DNA from: Streptomyces chilikensis
GTDB taxonomy: Bacteria > Actinomycetota > Actinomycetes > Streptomycetales > Streptomycetaceae
Direction of reading: 5' to 3'
DNA length: 62,764 nucleotides
NCBI RefSeq assembly: GCF_001642695.1
Contig: NZ_LWCC02000005.1
Coordinates: 1,766,695 to 1,829,458, forward strand
This document shows positions 49,763 to 59,394 of this stretch, one piece after another. Below the pieces are notes generated by a model. The model was not told the DNA's origin, searched no databases, and saw only the letters and a list, made by a program, of their open reading frames with translations. The first letter of the stretch is position 1; the number at the start of each line of letters is the position of its first letter. A program made the translations under genes and the position numbers.

Positions 49763-49795
49763 GAGGGCGGCCCCGCACTCGGCGGGACCGCCCTC
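49763..49795 (-). terminator. Hairpin between guaB and guaB3
   Basis: GAGGGCGG (49763-49770) pairs with CCGCCCTC (49788-49795), with CCCGC/GCGGG continuing inside after small bulges. It lies 25 bp past the guaB stop and could limit readthrough into guaB3. Confidence 0.65.
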
Positions 49796-49819
49796 CAACG
49801 AAAGATTCCGTGCTTCCCG

Positions 49820-51367
<1,548 letters not shown>

Positions 51368-51549
51368 CTAACGGGATCCGGCGGCCCGGCATTCCACCAT
51401 TCGTGGGCGCGGCGGGTGACGCACCGGCTCCGCGTTCGGTTACCGGGTGTGACCGGAGACCGGGGCGGGACACGGGGAGGCGTCCTCCCTGACGCAGGGG
51501 CGGCCGTGTGGCCGGGAATCGCCGTTCCCTCCGTCGCGCGCAGTGACGG

Positions 51550-52125
51550 TCACTGCTCGGCGAGCGCCCTCAGACGGCTCAGCGCACGGTGCTGGGCGAC
51601 CCGCACCGCACCGGGTGACATTCCCAACATCTGGCCGGTTTCCTCCGCCGTGAGGCCGACGGCGATACGGAGGAGCAGCAGTTCGCGCTGGTTCTCCGGG
51701 AGGTTGGCGAGCAGCTTCTTCGCCCACTCCGCGTCACTGCTGAGCAGCGCCCGCTCCTCGGGGCCGAGCGAGTCGTCGGGCCGCTCGGGCATCTCGTCGG
51801 AGGGCACCGCCGTGGAACCGGGGTGGCGCATCGCGGCGCGCTGCAGGTCGGCGACCTTGTGCGCGGCGATGGCGCAGACGAAGGCCTCGAAGGGCCGGCC
51901 GGTGTCCCGGTAGCGGGGAAGGGCCAGCAGGACCGCCACGCAGACCTCCTGCGCCAGGTCCTCCACGAAGTGGCGGGCGTCGCCGGGGAGCCGGGACAGC
52001 CGGGTGCGGCAGTACCGCAGTGCCAGCGGATGCACCCGGGCCAGCAGGTCGTGCGTCGCCTGTTCGTCCCCGTCGACGGCACGATGGACGAGGGCACCGA
52101 TCACCGTCGTCTCGTCGTCGCGCAT
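51550..52125 (-). CDS. sigD: RNA polymerase sigma factor of the SigD/ShbA type (ECF-like)
   Basis: A 191-aa group 4-like sigma factor. Region 2 includes [20 protein letters not shown] and [17 protein letters not shown] (core and -10 binding). Region 4 includes [18 protein letters not shown] and [15 protein letters not shown] (-35 binding helix-turn-helix). No anti-sigma gene is adjacent. Between guaB and bldM this is the position of S. coelicolor sigD; I recall the S. griseus relative ShbA driving hrdB, but the equivalence is from memory. ATG 52125 (MRDDETTV) gives the usual length, while ATG 52215 would add 30 His/Gly-rich residues and has a better GGAGG, so it remains possible. Confidence 0.9.
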   Translation of the reverse strand: MRDDETTVIGALVHRAVDGDEQATHDLLARVHPLALRYCRTRLSRLPGDARHFVEDLAQEVCVAVLLALPRYRDTGRPFEAFVCAIAAHKVADLQRAAMRHPGSTAVPSDEMPERPDDSLGPEERALLSSDAEWAKKLLANLPENQRELLLLRIAVGLTAEETGQMLGMSPGAVRVAQHRALSRLRALAEQ

Positions 52126-52418
52126 CGCTCCATGGTGCCCTGGAGCCCGCGAGACGGGTCCGCCGTGCCCCTGGTTGTGCACCGAAGCGTTATGAGCAGG
52201 TGCGCCGGCACTCATCTCCTGCGCCCTCCCCTTCCGCTGGACCGACTCGTCCCCGTGAACTCCACATCTCAAGGATGCGGCATCCGCGGCGAAACGAGCA
52301 TCGGGCACCCGTCGGGAGGTTCTGACGTCTCCGTCACAGGTGCGGCAGGCGGGGTCCTCCGGAGATCCCTCCGGCACCCCGCCCTGACGCGGCCACCGAG
52401 GCGACCCGTGAACGGGTC

Positions 52419-53030
52419 CTACCGGACCAGGCCCCACCGGAAACCGAGCGCCACCGCGTGCGCCCGGTCCGAGGCGCCGAGTTTCTTGAAGAGCCGGCGG
52501 GCGTGGGTCTTGACCGTGTCCTCGGAGAGGAACAGCTCACGGCCGATCTCCGCGTTGGAACGCCCGTGGCTCATGCCTTCCAGGACCTGGATCTCGCGGG
52601 CCGTGAGCGTGGGCGCGGCGCCCATCTCCGCGGAGCGCAGACGGCGCGGCGCCAGCCGCCACGTCGGGTCGGCCAGGGCCTGCGTCACCGTGGCGCGCAG
52701 TTCGGCCCGGGAGGCGTCCTTGTGCAGGTAGCCGCGGGCGCCGGCGGCGACGGCGAGCGCCACGCCGTCCAGGTCCTCGGCGACGGTGAGCATGATGATG
52801 CGCGCCCCGGGGTCGGCGGAGAGGAGGCGGCGGACCGTCTCGACACCGCCCAGGCCCGGCATGCGGACATCCATGAGAATGAGGTCCGAACGGTCGGCGC
52901 CCCAGCGGCGGAGGACTTCCTCGCCGTTGGCCGCCGTCGTCACACGCTCGACGCCGGGCACGGTCGCGACCGCGCGGCGGAGCGCCTCTCGGGCAAGCGG
53001 GGAGTCGTCGCAGACGAGGACGGAAGTCAT
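52419..53030 (-). CDS. bldM: Developmental response regulator BldM
   Basis: A 203-aa atypical response regulator with LuxR-type HTH, required for aerial hyphae and later sporulation genes. The receiver domain has [14 protein letters not shown], the Asp in [10 protein letters not shown], and [12 protein letters not shown]. The HTH is [15 protein letters not shown] followed by [17 protein letters not shown]. Length and sequence match my recollection of S. coelicolor BldM. ATG 53030 follows GGAGGG. No kinase is encoded nearby; BldM is known to act as a homodimer or with WhiI without typical phosphorylation. It is controlled by a sigma-BldN promoter match 135 bp upstream and is divergent from whiD. 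Confidence 0.97.
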   Translation of the reverse strand: MTSVLVCDDSPLAREALRRAVATVPGVERVTTAANGEEVLRRWGADRSDLILMDVRMPGLGGVETVRRLLSADPGARIIMLTVAEDLDGVALAVAAGARGYLHKDASRAELRATVTQALADPTWRLAPRRLRSAEMGAAPTLTAREIQVLEGMSHGRSNAEIGRELFLSEDTVKTHARRLFKKLGASDRAHAVALGFRWGLVR

Positions 53031-53164
53031 GACCGCCCTCCGCAGCTGATGCGCGTCACCTTGAGCCTCCAGGCTGGTACGAAATCGTCACCTGTGCGGT
53101 CGATCCTTCGCGGGCCTCTCGGAGCATCCGTCCGAGCGCTTGTTCCGTCGACCGCCTCGCCCTC

Positions 53165-53192
53165 TCAACGACGGTCACTCGAAAGAGTTACG
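53165..53192 (-). promoter_or_regulatory. Sigma-BldN promoter of bldM (CGTAAC-N16-CGTTGA)
   Basis: On the minus strand CGTAAC (53192-53187) and CGTTGA (53170-53165) are separated by exactly 16 bp, identical to the consensus I know for the developmental ECF sigma factor BldN, whose best known target is bldMp1. The rest of the 403-bp bldM/whiD intergenic region is unusually AT-rich (53280-53390), with TAGATT at about 53326-53331 as a possible whiD -10. Confidence 0.85.
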
Positions 53193-53433
53193 GGGAGAAA
53201 GGCCGCCTTCGACACTCTACGTGAGGGGGTCATCACCACACGGTGACTCACAGCATGTACACAGGCTTTCCCCATGGACTCTGACCCGATTGGTCCCATT
53301 TCTTCCTTTTCGCTGGTGTCTGTGACTAGATTCGCAATGAGTCATATTTTCATCTCCTTAGATCGTTCGTAGATCTTCATTGATCGCGGGTACGCGGTCG
53401 CCGAACCGGCAACCAGCACCAAGGGGACACGCC

Positions 53434-53829
53434 ATGGCTGATTTCTCCCGCCTTCCCGGCCCTAACGCCGATCTGTGGGACTGGCAGCTCCACGCCGCCT
53501 GCCGAGGGGTCGACAGTTCGCTGTTCTTCCATCCGGAGGGTGAACGCGGGGCGGCGCGCAGCGCCCGCGAGAACTCGGCCAAGGAGGTGTGCATGCGGTG
53601 CCCGGTCCGGGCGGAGTGCGCGGCCCACGCCCTGGCGGTTCGCGAGCCCTACGGGGTGTGGGGCGGCCTCACCGAGGACGAACGCGAGGAACTGATGGGG
53701 CGGGCACGGCACCGCCTGGTACCCGTGCCGGACCGGGGCGGCCACCGCGACGAGGGGCCCCGGACGCACGGCGTGCCCGGCACGCACGGCGCCGACGGGA
53801 CGGACGGCGCGGACGGCGACGGCGGATAG
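53434..53829 (+). CDS. whiD: WhiB-family iron-sulfur regulator WhiD
   Basis: A 131-aa Wbl protein with a [4Fe-4S] cluster, needed for late sporulation (septum and spore-wall maturation). The four Cys ligands are in HAACRGV and VCMRCPVRAEC (CxxCx5C). The turn motif YGVWGGLTEDER and the basic GRARHRLVPVP follow. Its C-terminus is longer than I remember for S. coelicolor WhiD (~112 aa), ending in a His/Gly/Asp tail with GTHGADGTDGADGDGG. ATG 53434 (MADFSRLPGPN) follows AAGGGG. It is divergent from bldM. DNA binding is expected through sigma factor region 4 partnership. Confidence 0.95.
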   Translation: MADFSRLPGPNADLWDWQLHAACRGVDSSLFFHPEGERGAARSARENSAKEVCMRCPVRAECAAHALAVREPYGVWGGLTEDEREELMGRARHRLVPVPDRGGHRDEGPRTHGVPGTHGADGTDGADGDGG

Positions 53830-53866
53830 CCGACGGATAAACGTTTCTCCGGTGAGCGTCCGGGCC

Positions 53867-54790
53867 TCAGACGCGGGCGGCAGCCGCGCTCTCGAGCCGG
53901 CGGAGCGTGGCCGCGACGGCGGGAACCTGTTCGAGGTCGGTGAGGGTGAGGGCGACGATCTCGCGCCGTACCGCCGGCTCCACGCGGACCTCGCGAACGC
54001 CCCGCCCGCGCACCGACTCCACCGCCAGGCGGGGCAGCACGGCCACCCCGAGCCCGGCGCCGACCAGCCCGACCACCGCCGGGTAGTCGTCCGTCGCGAA
54101 GTCGATCCGCGGCGTGAACCCGGCCTCCGCGCACACCCGCACCAGCTGCCCGCGGCACCGCGGACAGCCCGCGATCCACGGTTCCCCGGCCAGCTCCCCG
54201 ATCCCGACCGACTCGGCGGACGCCAGGCGGTGCCCCTCGGGCACCAGTCCCACCAGCCGGTCGCTCAGCAGCGGCCGCACCACCAGGTCGGCCCACTCCT
54301 CCGACTCCGCGGAACCCGCCGCGCCGCCGTAACGGAAGGCCAGCGCCACGTCGCAGTCACCGGCGCGGAGCATCTCCACCGAACGCGGCGGCTCGGCCTC
54401 CTCCAGCGACACCTGGGTGCCGGGGTGCTCGGCGCGCAGCGCGGCCAGCGCCGTGGGCACCAGCGTGGAGCTGCCGCTCGGGAACGACACCAGCCGGACC
54501 CGGCCGGCCCGGAGCCCGGCGATCGCGGCGACCTCCTCCTCCGCGGCGGTCAGCCCGGCGAGGATGCCCGCGGCGTGCCGCACCAGCGCCTCACCGGCCT
54601 GGGTGAGCCGCATGCCGCGCCCGGCGCGGACGATCAGCGGCGTGCCCGCCGAGGACTCCAGCGCCTTCATCTGCTGGCTGACGGCCGGCTGGGTGCATCC
54701 CAGCTCACGCGCCGCCGCGGAGAAGGAACCGGTGGCGGCGACGGCGCGCAGGACACGGAGATGACGGGCCTCGATCACCCTGCCCAGCAT
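53867..54790 (-). CDS. LysR-family transcriptional regulator
   Basis: A 307-aa regulator. The N-terminal winged HTH is IEARHLRVLRAVAATGSF and AARELGCTQPAVSQQMKALE (recognition helix), followed by the linker helix and a periplasmic-binding-like effector domain (VRLVSFPSGSSTLVPTAL ... GLGVAVLPRLAVES). The effector is unknown. LysR proteins usually control a divergent gene; here the divergent neighbour is the MOSC gene, 82 bp away. ATAAGTC is directly repeated at 54789-54795 and 54801-54807, next to the start codon at 54790, and may be part of an autoregulatory site. Confidence 0.93.
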   Translation of the reverse strand: MLGRVIEARHLRVLRAVAATGSFSAAARELGCTQPAVSQQMKALESSAGTPLIVRAGRGMRLTQAGEALVRHAAGILAGLTAAEEEVAAIAGLRAGRVRLVSFPSGSSTLVPTALAALRAEHPGTQVSLEEAEPPRSVEMLRAGDCDVALAFRYGGAAGSAESEEWADLVVRPLLSDRLVGLVPEGHRLASAESVGIGELAGEPWIAGCPRCRGQLVRVCAEAGFTPRIDFATDDYPAVVGLVGAGLGVAVLPRLAVESVRGRGVREVRVEPAVRREIVALTLTDLEQVPAVAATLRRLESAAAARV

Positions 54791-54859
54791 AAGTCAGTCC
54801 ATAAGTCCGCCTTGTACCTGAACGGGAGAAACCCACTGCCCCTTTGACGACGGCGGCGC

Positions 54860-54865
54860 TACGGT
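54860..54865 (+). promoter_or_regulatory. -10 box TACGGT for a leaderless MOSC mRNA
   Basis: TACGGT ends exactly 7 nt before the ATG at 54873; no ribosome-binding site precedes that ATG. Confidence 0.55.
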
Positions 54866-54872
54866 GCCGCGT

Positions 54873-55541
54873 ATGAAGGTGCTCTCGCTCAATCTCGGTA
54901 CCGCCGCGGTCGTGCCCTACACCGCTCAGCGCGACGGCCTCACCGGCATCGACAAGCGTCCGGTGGACGGACCCGTCCGGGTCTTCGCCCCCGGCCCCAA
55001 GGGAACCGGGGCCAGCGGCGTGACCGGCGACGCGGTCTGCCACACCCGCCACCACGGCGGCGACGACCAGGCGGTCTACGCCTTCGCCCGCGAGGACCTG
55101 GACGAGTGGGAGCGCGAGCTCGGCCGGCCACTGCGCAACGGCGTCTTCGGCGAGAACCTCACCACCTCCGGCATCGACGTCTCCGGCGCCCGCGTCGGCG
55201 AGCGGTGGCGCGTCGGGCCCGAGGTGGTCCTCCAGGTCACCTCGCCGCGCATCCCGTGCGGCACCTTCCAGGGCCACATGGGCGAGCCGCAGTGGGTGAA
55301 GCGCTTCACCGCCAAGGGCGTGCCCGGCGCCTACTTCCGGGTGGTCACCCCCGGCGAGATCCGGGCCGGCGACGCGATCGAGGTCGTCCGCCGTCCGGAC
55401 CACGACATCACCATCGCCCTCAGCTTCCGCGCCCTGACCCTGGACCGCGGGCTGCTGCCCCGCCTTCTGGAGGCGGGCGACGACCTCCCGGCGGAGGAAC
55501 GCGCGACCGTCCACAAGTACGCCGCCCCTCGTTCGTCCTGA
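54873..55541 (+). CDS. MOSC-domain protein (YiiM-like)
   Basis: A 222-aa MOSC-domain protein (molybdenum cofactor sulfurase C-terminal fold). Typical features are NLGTAAVVPY near the start, VCHTRHHGGDDQAVYAF, NGVFGENLTTSGIDVSGARVG (core FGENLTTSG), and the invariant Cys in SPRIPCGTFQGHM, thought to bind the Mo or sulfur ligand. YiiM in E. coli reduces N-hydroxylated compounds; whether this protein does so is inferred. ATG 54873 is supported by the leaderless -10. It is divergent from a LysR regulator that may control it. Confidence 0.92.
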   Translation: MKVLSLNLGTAAVVPYTAQRDGLTGIDKRPVDGPVRVFAPGPKGTGASGVTGDAVCHTRHHGGDDQAVYAFAREDLDEWERELGRPLRNGVFGENLTTSGIDVSGARVGERWRVGPEVVLQVTSPRIPCGTFQGHMGEPQWVKRFTAKGVPGAYFRVVTPGEIRAGDAIEVVRRPDHDITIALSFRALTLDRGLLPRLLEAGDDLPAEERATVHKYAAPRSS

Positions 55542-55591
55542 CGCCACTTCCCCACCGGCCGCCCCACCTCCCCCACGCGCCACGGGCTGCA

Positions 55592-55597
55592 TAACCT
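55592..55597 (+). promoter_or_regulatory. -10 box TAACCT for a leaderless SDR mRNA
   Basis: TAACCT ends exactly 7 nt before the ATG at 55605, again without a Shine-Dalgarno sequence. Confidence 0.55.
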
Positions 55598-55604
55598 GAC
55601 CCCC

Positions 55605-56381
55605 ATGACTACGGCTCTGATCACGGGTTCCACGGCCGGCCTGGGCGCCGCCTTCGCACGACGACTGGCCGCCCTGGGGCACAACCTGGTGCTGGTGGCC
55701 AGGGACACCGAGCGGCTGCGCACGCAGGCCACCGAACTGCACGACCGGCACGGCATCGAGGCCGAGGTGCTCACCGCGGACCTCGCCACCGACGAGGGCA
55801 TCGACGCGGTGGCCGCCCGCCTGTCCGACCGCCGTCACTCCGTGGACCTGCTGGTCAACAACGCGGGCTTCGGCAACAAGGGCCGCTACCTGGAGGTCCC
55901 GGTCGCCGACGAGCTGCGCATGCTCAAGGTCCACTGCGAGGCGGTGCTGCGCCTGACCTCCGCGGCGGTCGAGGGGATGCGGGAGCGGCGGCGCGGCGGC
56001 GTGATCAACGTCGCCTCGGTCGCGGCCTTCGTCCCGCGGGGCACCTACGGCGCGTCCAAGGCGTGGGTCGTGCAGTTCTCCCAGGGCGTGGCCCGTGAGG
56101 TGGCCGCGGACGGCGTCCGCCTGATGGCCCTGTGCCCGGGCTTCGTGCGCACCGAGTTCCACCAGCGGGCGGGCATGGGCACGGACAACATCCCCGGCTG
56201 GATGTGGCTGGACGCGGACAAGGTCGTCACCGCGGCCCTCGCCGACTTCTCCCGCGGCAGGACCCTCTCCATCCCGGACCCGCGCTACAAGGCGCTGCTG
56301 GGCCTGAGCAAGCTGGTTCCGCGGAACCTGATCGGCGGCGTCTCCACGGCGGCGGGCCGGAAGTACGGCCCGGACCGCTGA
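55605..56381 (+). CDS. Short-chain dehydrogenase/reductase
   Basis: A 258-aa classical SDR using NAD(P)(H). The cofactor loop is LITGSTAGLGAAFARRLA (TGxxxGxG). DLLVNNAGFGNKG carries NNAG, the catalytic Ser is in VINVASVAAF, and the Tyr-Lys pair is in TYGASKAW (YxxxK). The C-terminal half (KYKALLGLSKLVPRNLIGGV-like; the sequence reads YKALLGLSKLVP) resembles DltE/YqjQ-type reductases. No partner genes reveal the substrate. ATG 55605 starts at the usual position right before the first beta strand. Confidence 0.93.
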   Translation: MTTALITGSTAGLGAAFARRLAALGHNLVLVARDTERLRTQATELHDRHGIEAEVLTADLATDEGIDAVAARLSDRRHSVDLLVNNAGFGNKGRYLEVPVADELRMLKVHCEAVLRLTSAAVEGMRERRRGGVINVASVAAFVPRGTYGASKAWVVQFSQGVAREVAADGVRLMALCPGFVRTEFHQRAGMGTDNIPGWMWLDADKVVTAALADFSRGRTLSIPDPRYKALLGLSKLVPRNLIGGVSTAAGRKYGPDR

Positions 56382-56502
56382 GAAATTGACCGGGTGGCCC
56401 CGGGCCCGGGCGGCTAGGCTACGGGCAGCCGGGGCAGCTCCGACACCGGTGGGCGTCATGACCCAGCAGTGTTCCGGCCCACCACTCACCGAGGGGACTC
56501 CC

Positions 56503-56733
56503 ATGGCCAACCGACGCAACGACATGCTCGGCGTCGGCGGACAGCGCAAGAAGCTGTCCCGCTCCGACCGTAAGGACTCCGTCACCGCCGGCTCCGACAG
56601 CCGGCGGACGGCCGCCGAGCAGAAGCAGGAACTGCTCCGCAGGATGCGCGAGCGCACGCAGGGCGCCGTCGCGCCGGCGGACGGCGCGTCGGCGGACGAC
56701 GCGCAGACGGACGGCGGCGTCGCGCAGGGCTGA
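56503..56733 (+). CDS. DUF6243 family small protein
   Basis: A 76-aa basic, Arg/Lys/Gln-rich protein beginning MANRRNDMLGVGGQRKKLSR, the signature I associate with DUF6243. The C-terminal third is Ala/Asp/Gly-rich and probably disordered. No catalytic motif or membrane segment. ATG 56503 follows GAGGGG. TAGGCT at 56415-56420 is a likely -10, leaving a leader of ~75 nt. Function unknown. Confidence 0.85.
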   Translation: MANRRNDMLGVGGQRKKLSRSDRKDSVTAGSDSRRTAAEQKQELLRRMRERTQGAVAPADGASADDAQTDGGVAQG

Positions 56734-56972
56734 GCCGCACAGCACCGTGGCCGTCTCCTCCGGGAGGCGGCCATCGTCATTCGGCGGGGACGCCGGGACG
56801 CCGGGGAGCACGCCCGGGGCCTGCCGCGCCTGTCCCGCGGATGCCCGGGCGACGTGGCGTGCGCGGCCTCCCGCCCGGCGTTCCCGGCGTCGCCCCGCCG
56901 CGCGCGGGAGGGATCGTCCCGCGGGGAGCGCACGCGGGACCGTCTCAGCCGCACCGCAGCAGCCGCCGGCCT

Positions 56973-57272
56973 GTTCGGAACGTCGGCCAGCGGCTGCAGG
57001 TACCGCTCGGCCCACTCGCCGCCGGTGGGGCAGGCGGCCGGGTGGGGGCGGGTCCAGCCGGGCGGGGCGAGGAGCTTCTCGGCCTCGGCGTCGACCAGTT
57101 CGCTCCAGGGGGAGAAGAGCCGCACGTGCGCCCACTCCCGCACCGCCGCTCCCGCCATCCGCTCCGGCTCCAGCACCAGCGGGGTGAGCCCCCGTCCGGC
57201 CAGGTGCGCGGCTGCGGCCAGGCCCACGGGGCCGGCCCCGATGACGACGACGGGCGGCTGCTGCTCGGTCAT
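56973..57272 (-). pseudogene. Truncated FAD-dependent (ArsO-like) monooxygenase
   Basis: From ATG 57272, with AGGAGAAG upstream, the minus strand encodes ~100 residues of a flavoprotein: VVVIGAGPVGLAAAAHLAGRG (split here: VVVIGAGPVGLAAAAHL), EWAHVRLFSPWSELVDAEA, and GGEWAERYLQPLADVPN. After about 56973 the homology ends abruptly in Arg/Ser/Pro-rich noncoding-like sequence, though the frame stays open by GC bias. Loss of ~75% of the protein makes it non-functional. Full-length relatives occur in actinobacterial arsenic-resistance clusters; none of those genes is here. 56734-56972 otherwise shows nothing identifiable. Confidence 0.6.
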
Positions 57273-57289
57273 GACTTCTCCTGGCTTGC

Positions 57290-57305
57290 ATCGATGAACG
57301 TCGAT
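57290..57305. promoter_or_regulatory. Inverted repeat ATCGA-N6-TCGAT upstream of the truncated flavoprotein
   Basis: ATCGA (57290-57294) and TCGAT (57301-57305) are exact reverse complements, 18 bp before the flavoprotein start. Spacing and position would suit an ArsR-type operator that survived the deletion. No arsR gene is present. Confidence 0.35.
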
Positions 57306-57391
57306 CCCTTGACGCCACCCGGCCTGTCACGTCGATTCGACATCCGTCAACGCAGGCATCCATCGATACAGCCCCCAGTCTTCTCGTCCGG

Positions 57392-57420
57392 TTGACGAAA
57401 AGAGGTGGACGCAATATCGT
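57392..57420 (+). promoter_or_regulatory. Promoter of the SPFH/NAD-kinase-like operon
   Basis: -35 TTGACG at 57392-57397, a 17-bp spacer, and -10 TATCGT at 57415-57420: a close match to the housekeeping consensus, giving a ~28-nt leader. Confidence 0.65.
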
Positions 57421-57454
57421 CAAAGAGACGAAAACAGATGCCCGGGAGGCCCTC

Positions 57455-58495
57455 ATGGCTGACATCATCAAGCGCTTCGGCATGCGCCACCTGCGCGGAA
57501 CGCCCACCGCGCACATCCGGCACCACCGCTCGGGCCGGCTCGCGCACGAGGGGCCCGGCATCAGCTTCTGGTACCGGTCGCTGACCGCCGCGCTGTCCGA
57601 GGTCCCGGTGGACGACCGCGAACTGGCCATGACCTTCCACGCCCGCACGGCCGACTTCCAGGACGTGACGGTGCAGGCCACCGTCACCTACCGGATCGGC
57701 GACCCCGCCGTCGCCGCCGAGCGGCTGGACTTCTCCATCGACCCGGACACCGGCGTCTGGCGGGGCGCGCCACTGGAGCAGCTCTCCACGCTGCTCACCG
57801 AGTCGGCGCAGCAGCACGTGCTCGACGTACTGGCCCGGACCCCGCTGGAGGGGGCCCTGGCGGACGGGGTGGGGCTGGTGCGGGAGAGGGTCGCGGCCGG
57901 GCTGGCCGCCGAGCCGCGGCTGCCGGCGACCGGCATCGAGATCGTCACCGTGCGGGTGGTGGCGCTGCGGCCGGAGCCCGAGGTGGAGCGGGCGCTGCGC
58001 ACCCCGGCGCGGGAGCGGATCCAGCAGGAGGCGGACCGGGCCACCTACGAGCGGCGCGCGGTGGCGGTGGAGCGGGAGCGGACCATCGCCGAGAACGAGC
58101 TGGCCAGCAAGATCGAGCTGGCCCGGCGCGAGGAGCAGCTGGTCGACCAGCACGGCACCAACGCGCGGCGCCAGGCGGAGGAGCAGGCCGCCGCCGACGC
58201 GGTGCGGGCCGAGGCCGAGGCGGCGCGCACGGTGCGGCTGGCGCAGGCCCAGGCGCAGGCGGAACGGGAGACCGGCGCGGCCAGGGCCGAGGCGCAGGCC
58301 GCCTGGCTGCGGGTGCACGCCGAGGTGGACGCGGGCACGCTGCGGGCACTGACGGGCATGCAGCTCGCCCAGCACGTGCCGGACATCGCCAGTCTCACCG
58401 TCTCGCCCGACGTCCTCACCGGCCTGCTGGCCAAGCTGGCCGGCCCGGGCACGGGGACCGGCGCGGCGACCGGTGCCGGCGGGGCCTCGGCATGA
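57455..58495 (+). CDS. SPFH/Band 7 (stomatin/flotillin-like) protein
   Basis: A 346-aa protein. The N-terminal SPFH domain (residues ~20-180) includes HHRSGRLAHEGPGISFWY, VDDRELAMTFHARTADFQDVTV (core LAMTFHARTADFQ) and VRVVALRPEPEVERAL. A long Ala/Glu/Arg-rich coiled coil follows (~185-310; EAEAARTVRLAQAQAQAERE). Unlike many flotillins it lacks an N-terminal membrane helix. SPFH proteins assemble into large membrane-associated rings. ATG 57455 follows GGGAGG. Its stop overlaps the ATG of the next gene (ATGA), so the two proteins are made together and likely interact. Confidence 0.92.
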   Translation: MADIIKRFGMRHLRGTPTAHIRHHRSGRLAHEGPGISFWYRSLTAALSEVPVDDRELAMTFHARTADFQDVTVQATVTYRIGDPAVAAERLDFSIDPDTGVWRGAPLEQLSTLLTESAQQHVLDVLARTPLEGALADGVGLVRERVAAGLAAEPRLPATGIEIVTVRVVALRPEPEVERALRTPARERIQQEADRATYERRAVAVERERTIAENELASKIELARREEQLVDQHGTNARRQAEEQAAADAVRAEAEAARTVRLAQAQAQAERETGAARAEAQAAWLRVHAEVDAGTLRALTGMQLAQHVPDIASLTVSPDVLTGLLAKLAGPGTGTGAATGAGGASA

Positions 58496-59394
58496 GTCTC
58501 GCGCCGCGCGCCGTGCTGGTGCACCGGGCCACCGAGTACGAGGAGCTGGTGGCCCGGCACGGCACCCACGGCCAGGCCGCCTTCTTCCTCGCCTCCCGCG
58601 GCCGGAGCATCGACGAGGTCGCCGAGCGGCACGCGCGGACCCGGCGCGCGCTGGCCGAGGTGGCCGCGGCGGTGCCGCTGACCTGGCGGCAGGCGCGGGT
58701 GGAGCGGCGTGACGTGGACCGGTTCCTGTTCGCACCCGAGGACGTGGTGGTCGTGGTCGGCCAGGACGGGCTGGTCGCCAACGTCGCCAAGTACCTCTCG
58801 GGACAGCCGGTGGTCGGCATCGACACCGATCCGGGCCGCAACCCGGGCGTCCTGGTCCGGCACCGGCCCGCCGCCGCCCGGCGGCTCCTCCCGCACGCGG
58901 CGCTGCCCGCCGCCCGGGCCGACGAGCTCACCATGGTCGAGGCGGTCGCGGACGACACCCAGCGGCTGACCGCCCTCAACGAGATCTACCTGGGCGCCCC
59001 CGGACACCGCACCGCCCGCTACCGCCTGGCCCTCGACGGGCGCTCGGCCCCCGCGGAGTCGCAGGCCTCCTCGGGCGTCCTGATCGGCACCGGCACCGGC
59101 GCGACGGGCTGGATCCGCTCCGTGTGGCAGGAACGCCCGGAGCCCGGCCGTCTCCCCCTGCCCGGCCCGGCCGAGGACCGCCTCCTCTGGTACGTCCGGG
59201 AGGCCTGGCCCTCGCCCGGCACGGGCACCTCCCTGGTCGCCGGCGAACTGGCCGCCCGTACCCGCCTCTCCCTCACCGTCGAGTCCGAGCACCTGGTCGC
59301 CTTCGGCGACGGCATGGAGGACGACGCCCTCGACCTGACCTGGGGCCAGACCATCCGCGTCGGCGTCTGCGCGGACCGCCTGCGGCTGGTGTGA
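58492..59394 (+). CDS. NAD kinase-like protein coupled to the SPFH gene
   Basis: A 300-aa protein resembling ATP-NAD kinases. VVVVVGQDGLVANVAKYL replaces the usual GGDGT loop (GQDGL here), GIDTDPGRNPGVL and MVEAVADDTQRLTALNEIYLG follow (core LNEIYLG), and SSGVLIGTGTGATGW matches the Gly-rich substrate site. C-terminal LVAFGDGMEDDAL is also family-like. The changed GGDGT motif leaves phosphoryl transfer uncertain; it may be a nucleotide sensor. ATG 58492 overlaps the SPFH stop by 4 bp. No NAD kinase has an obvious reason to pair with SPFH, so the pairing is the main clue to a membrane-associated role. Confidence 0.8.
   Translation: MSLAPRAVLVHRATEYEELVARHGTHGQAAFFLASRGRSIDEVAERHARTRRALAEVAAAVPLTWRQARVERRDVDRFLFAPEDVVVVVGQDGLVANVAKYLSGQPVVGIDTDPGRNPGVLVRHRPAAARRLLPHAALPAARADELTMVEAVADDTQRLTALNEIYLGAPGHRTARYRLALDGRSAPAESQASSGVLIGTGTGATGWIRSVWQERPEPGRLPLPGPAEDRLLWYVREAWPSPGTGTSLVAGELAARTRLSLTVESEHLVAFGDGMEDDALDLTWGQTIRVGVCADRLRLV

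Noticed and set aside
51550-52215. Longer sigma factor starting at ATG 52215
   Set aside because: The extra 30 residues are His/Gly/Pro-rich and unlike sigma region 2; kept only as an alternative start.
54844-54865. TTGACG as -35 for the MOSC promoter
   Set aside because: Only 10 bp separate it from the -10 TACGGT, too short for a sigma-70 type promoter.
54705-57272. An 855-codon minus-strand open frame
   Set aside because: Only its first ~100 codons resemble a protein. The rest lies antisense to DUF6243, SDR and MOSC genes and is open because of GC content.
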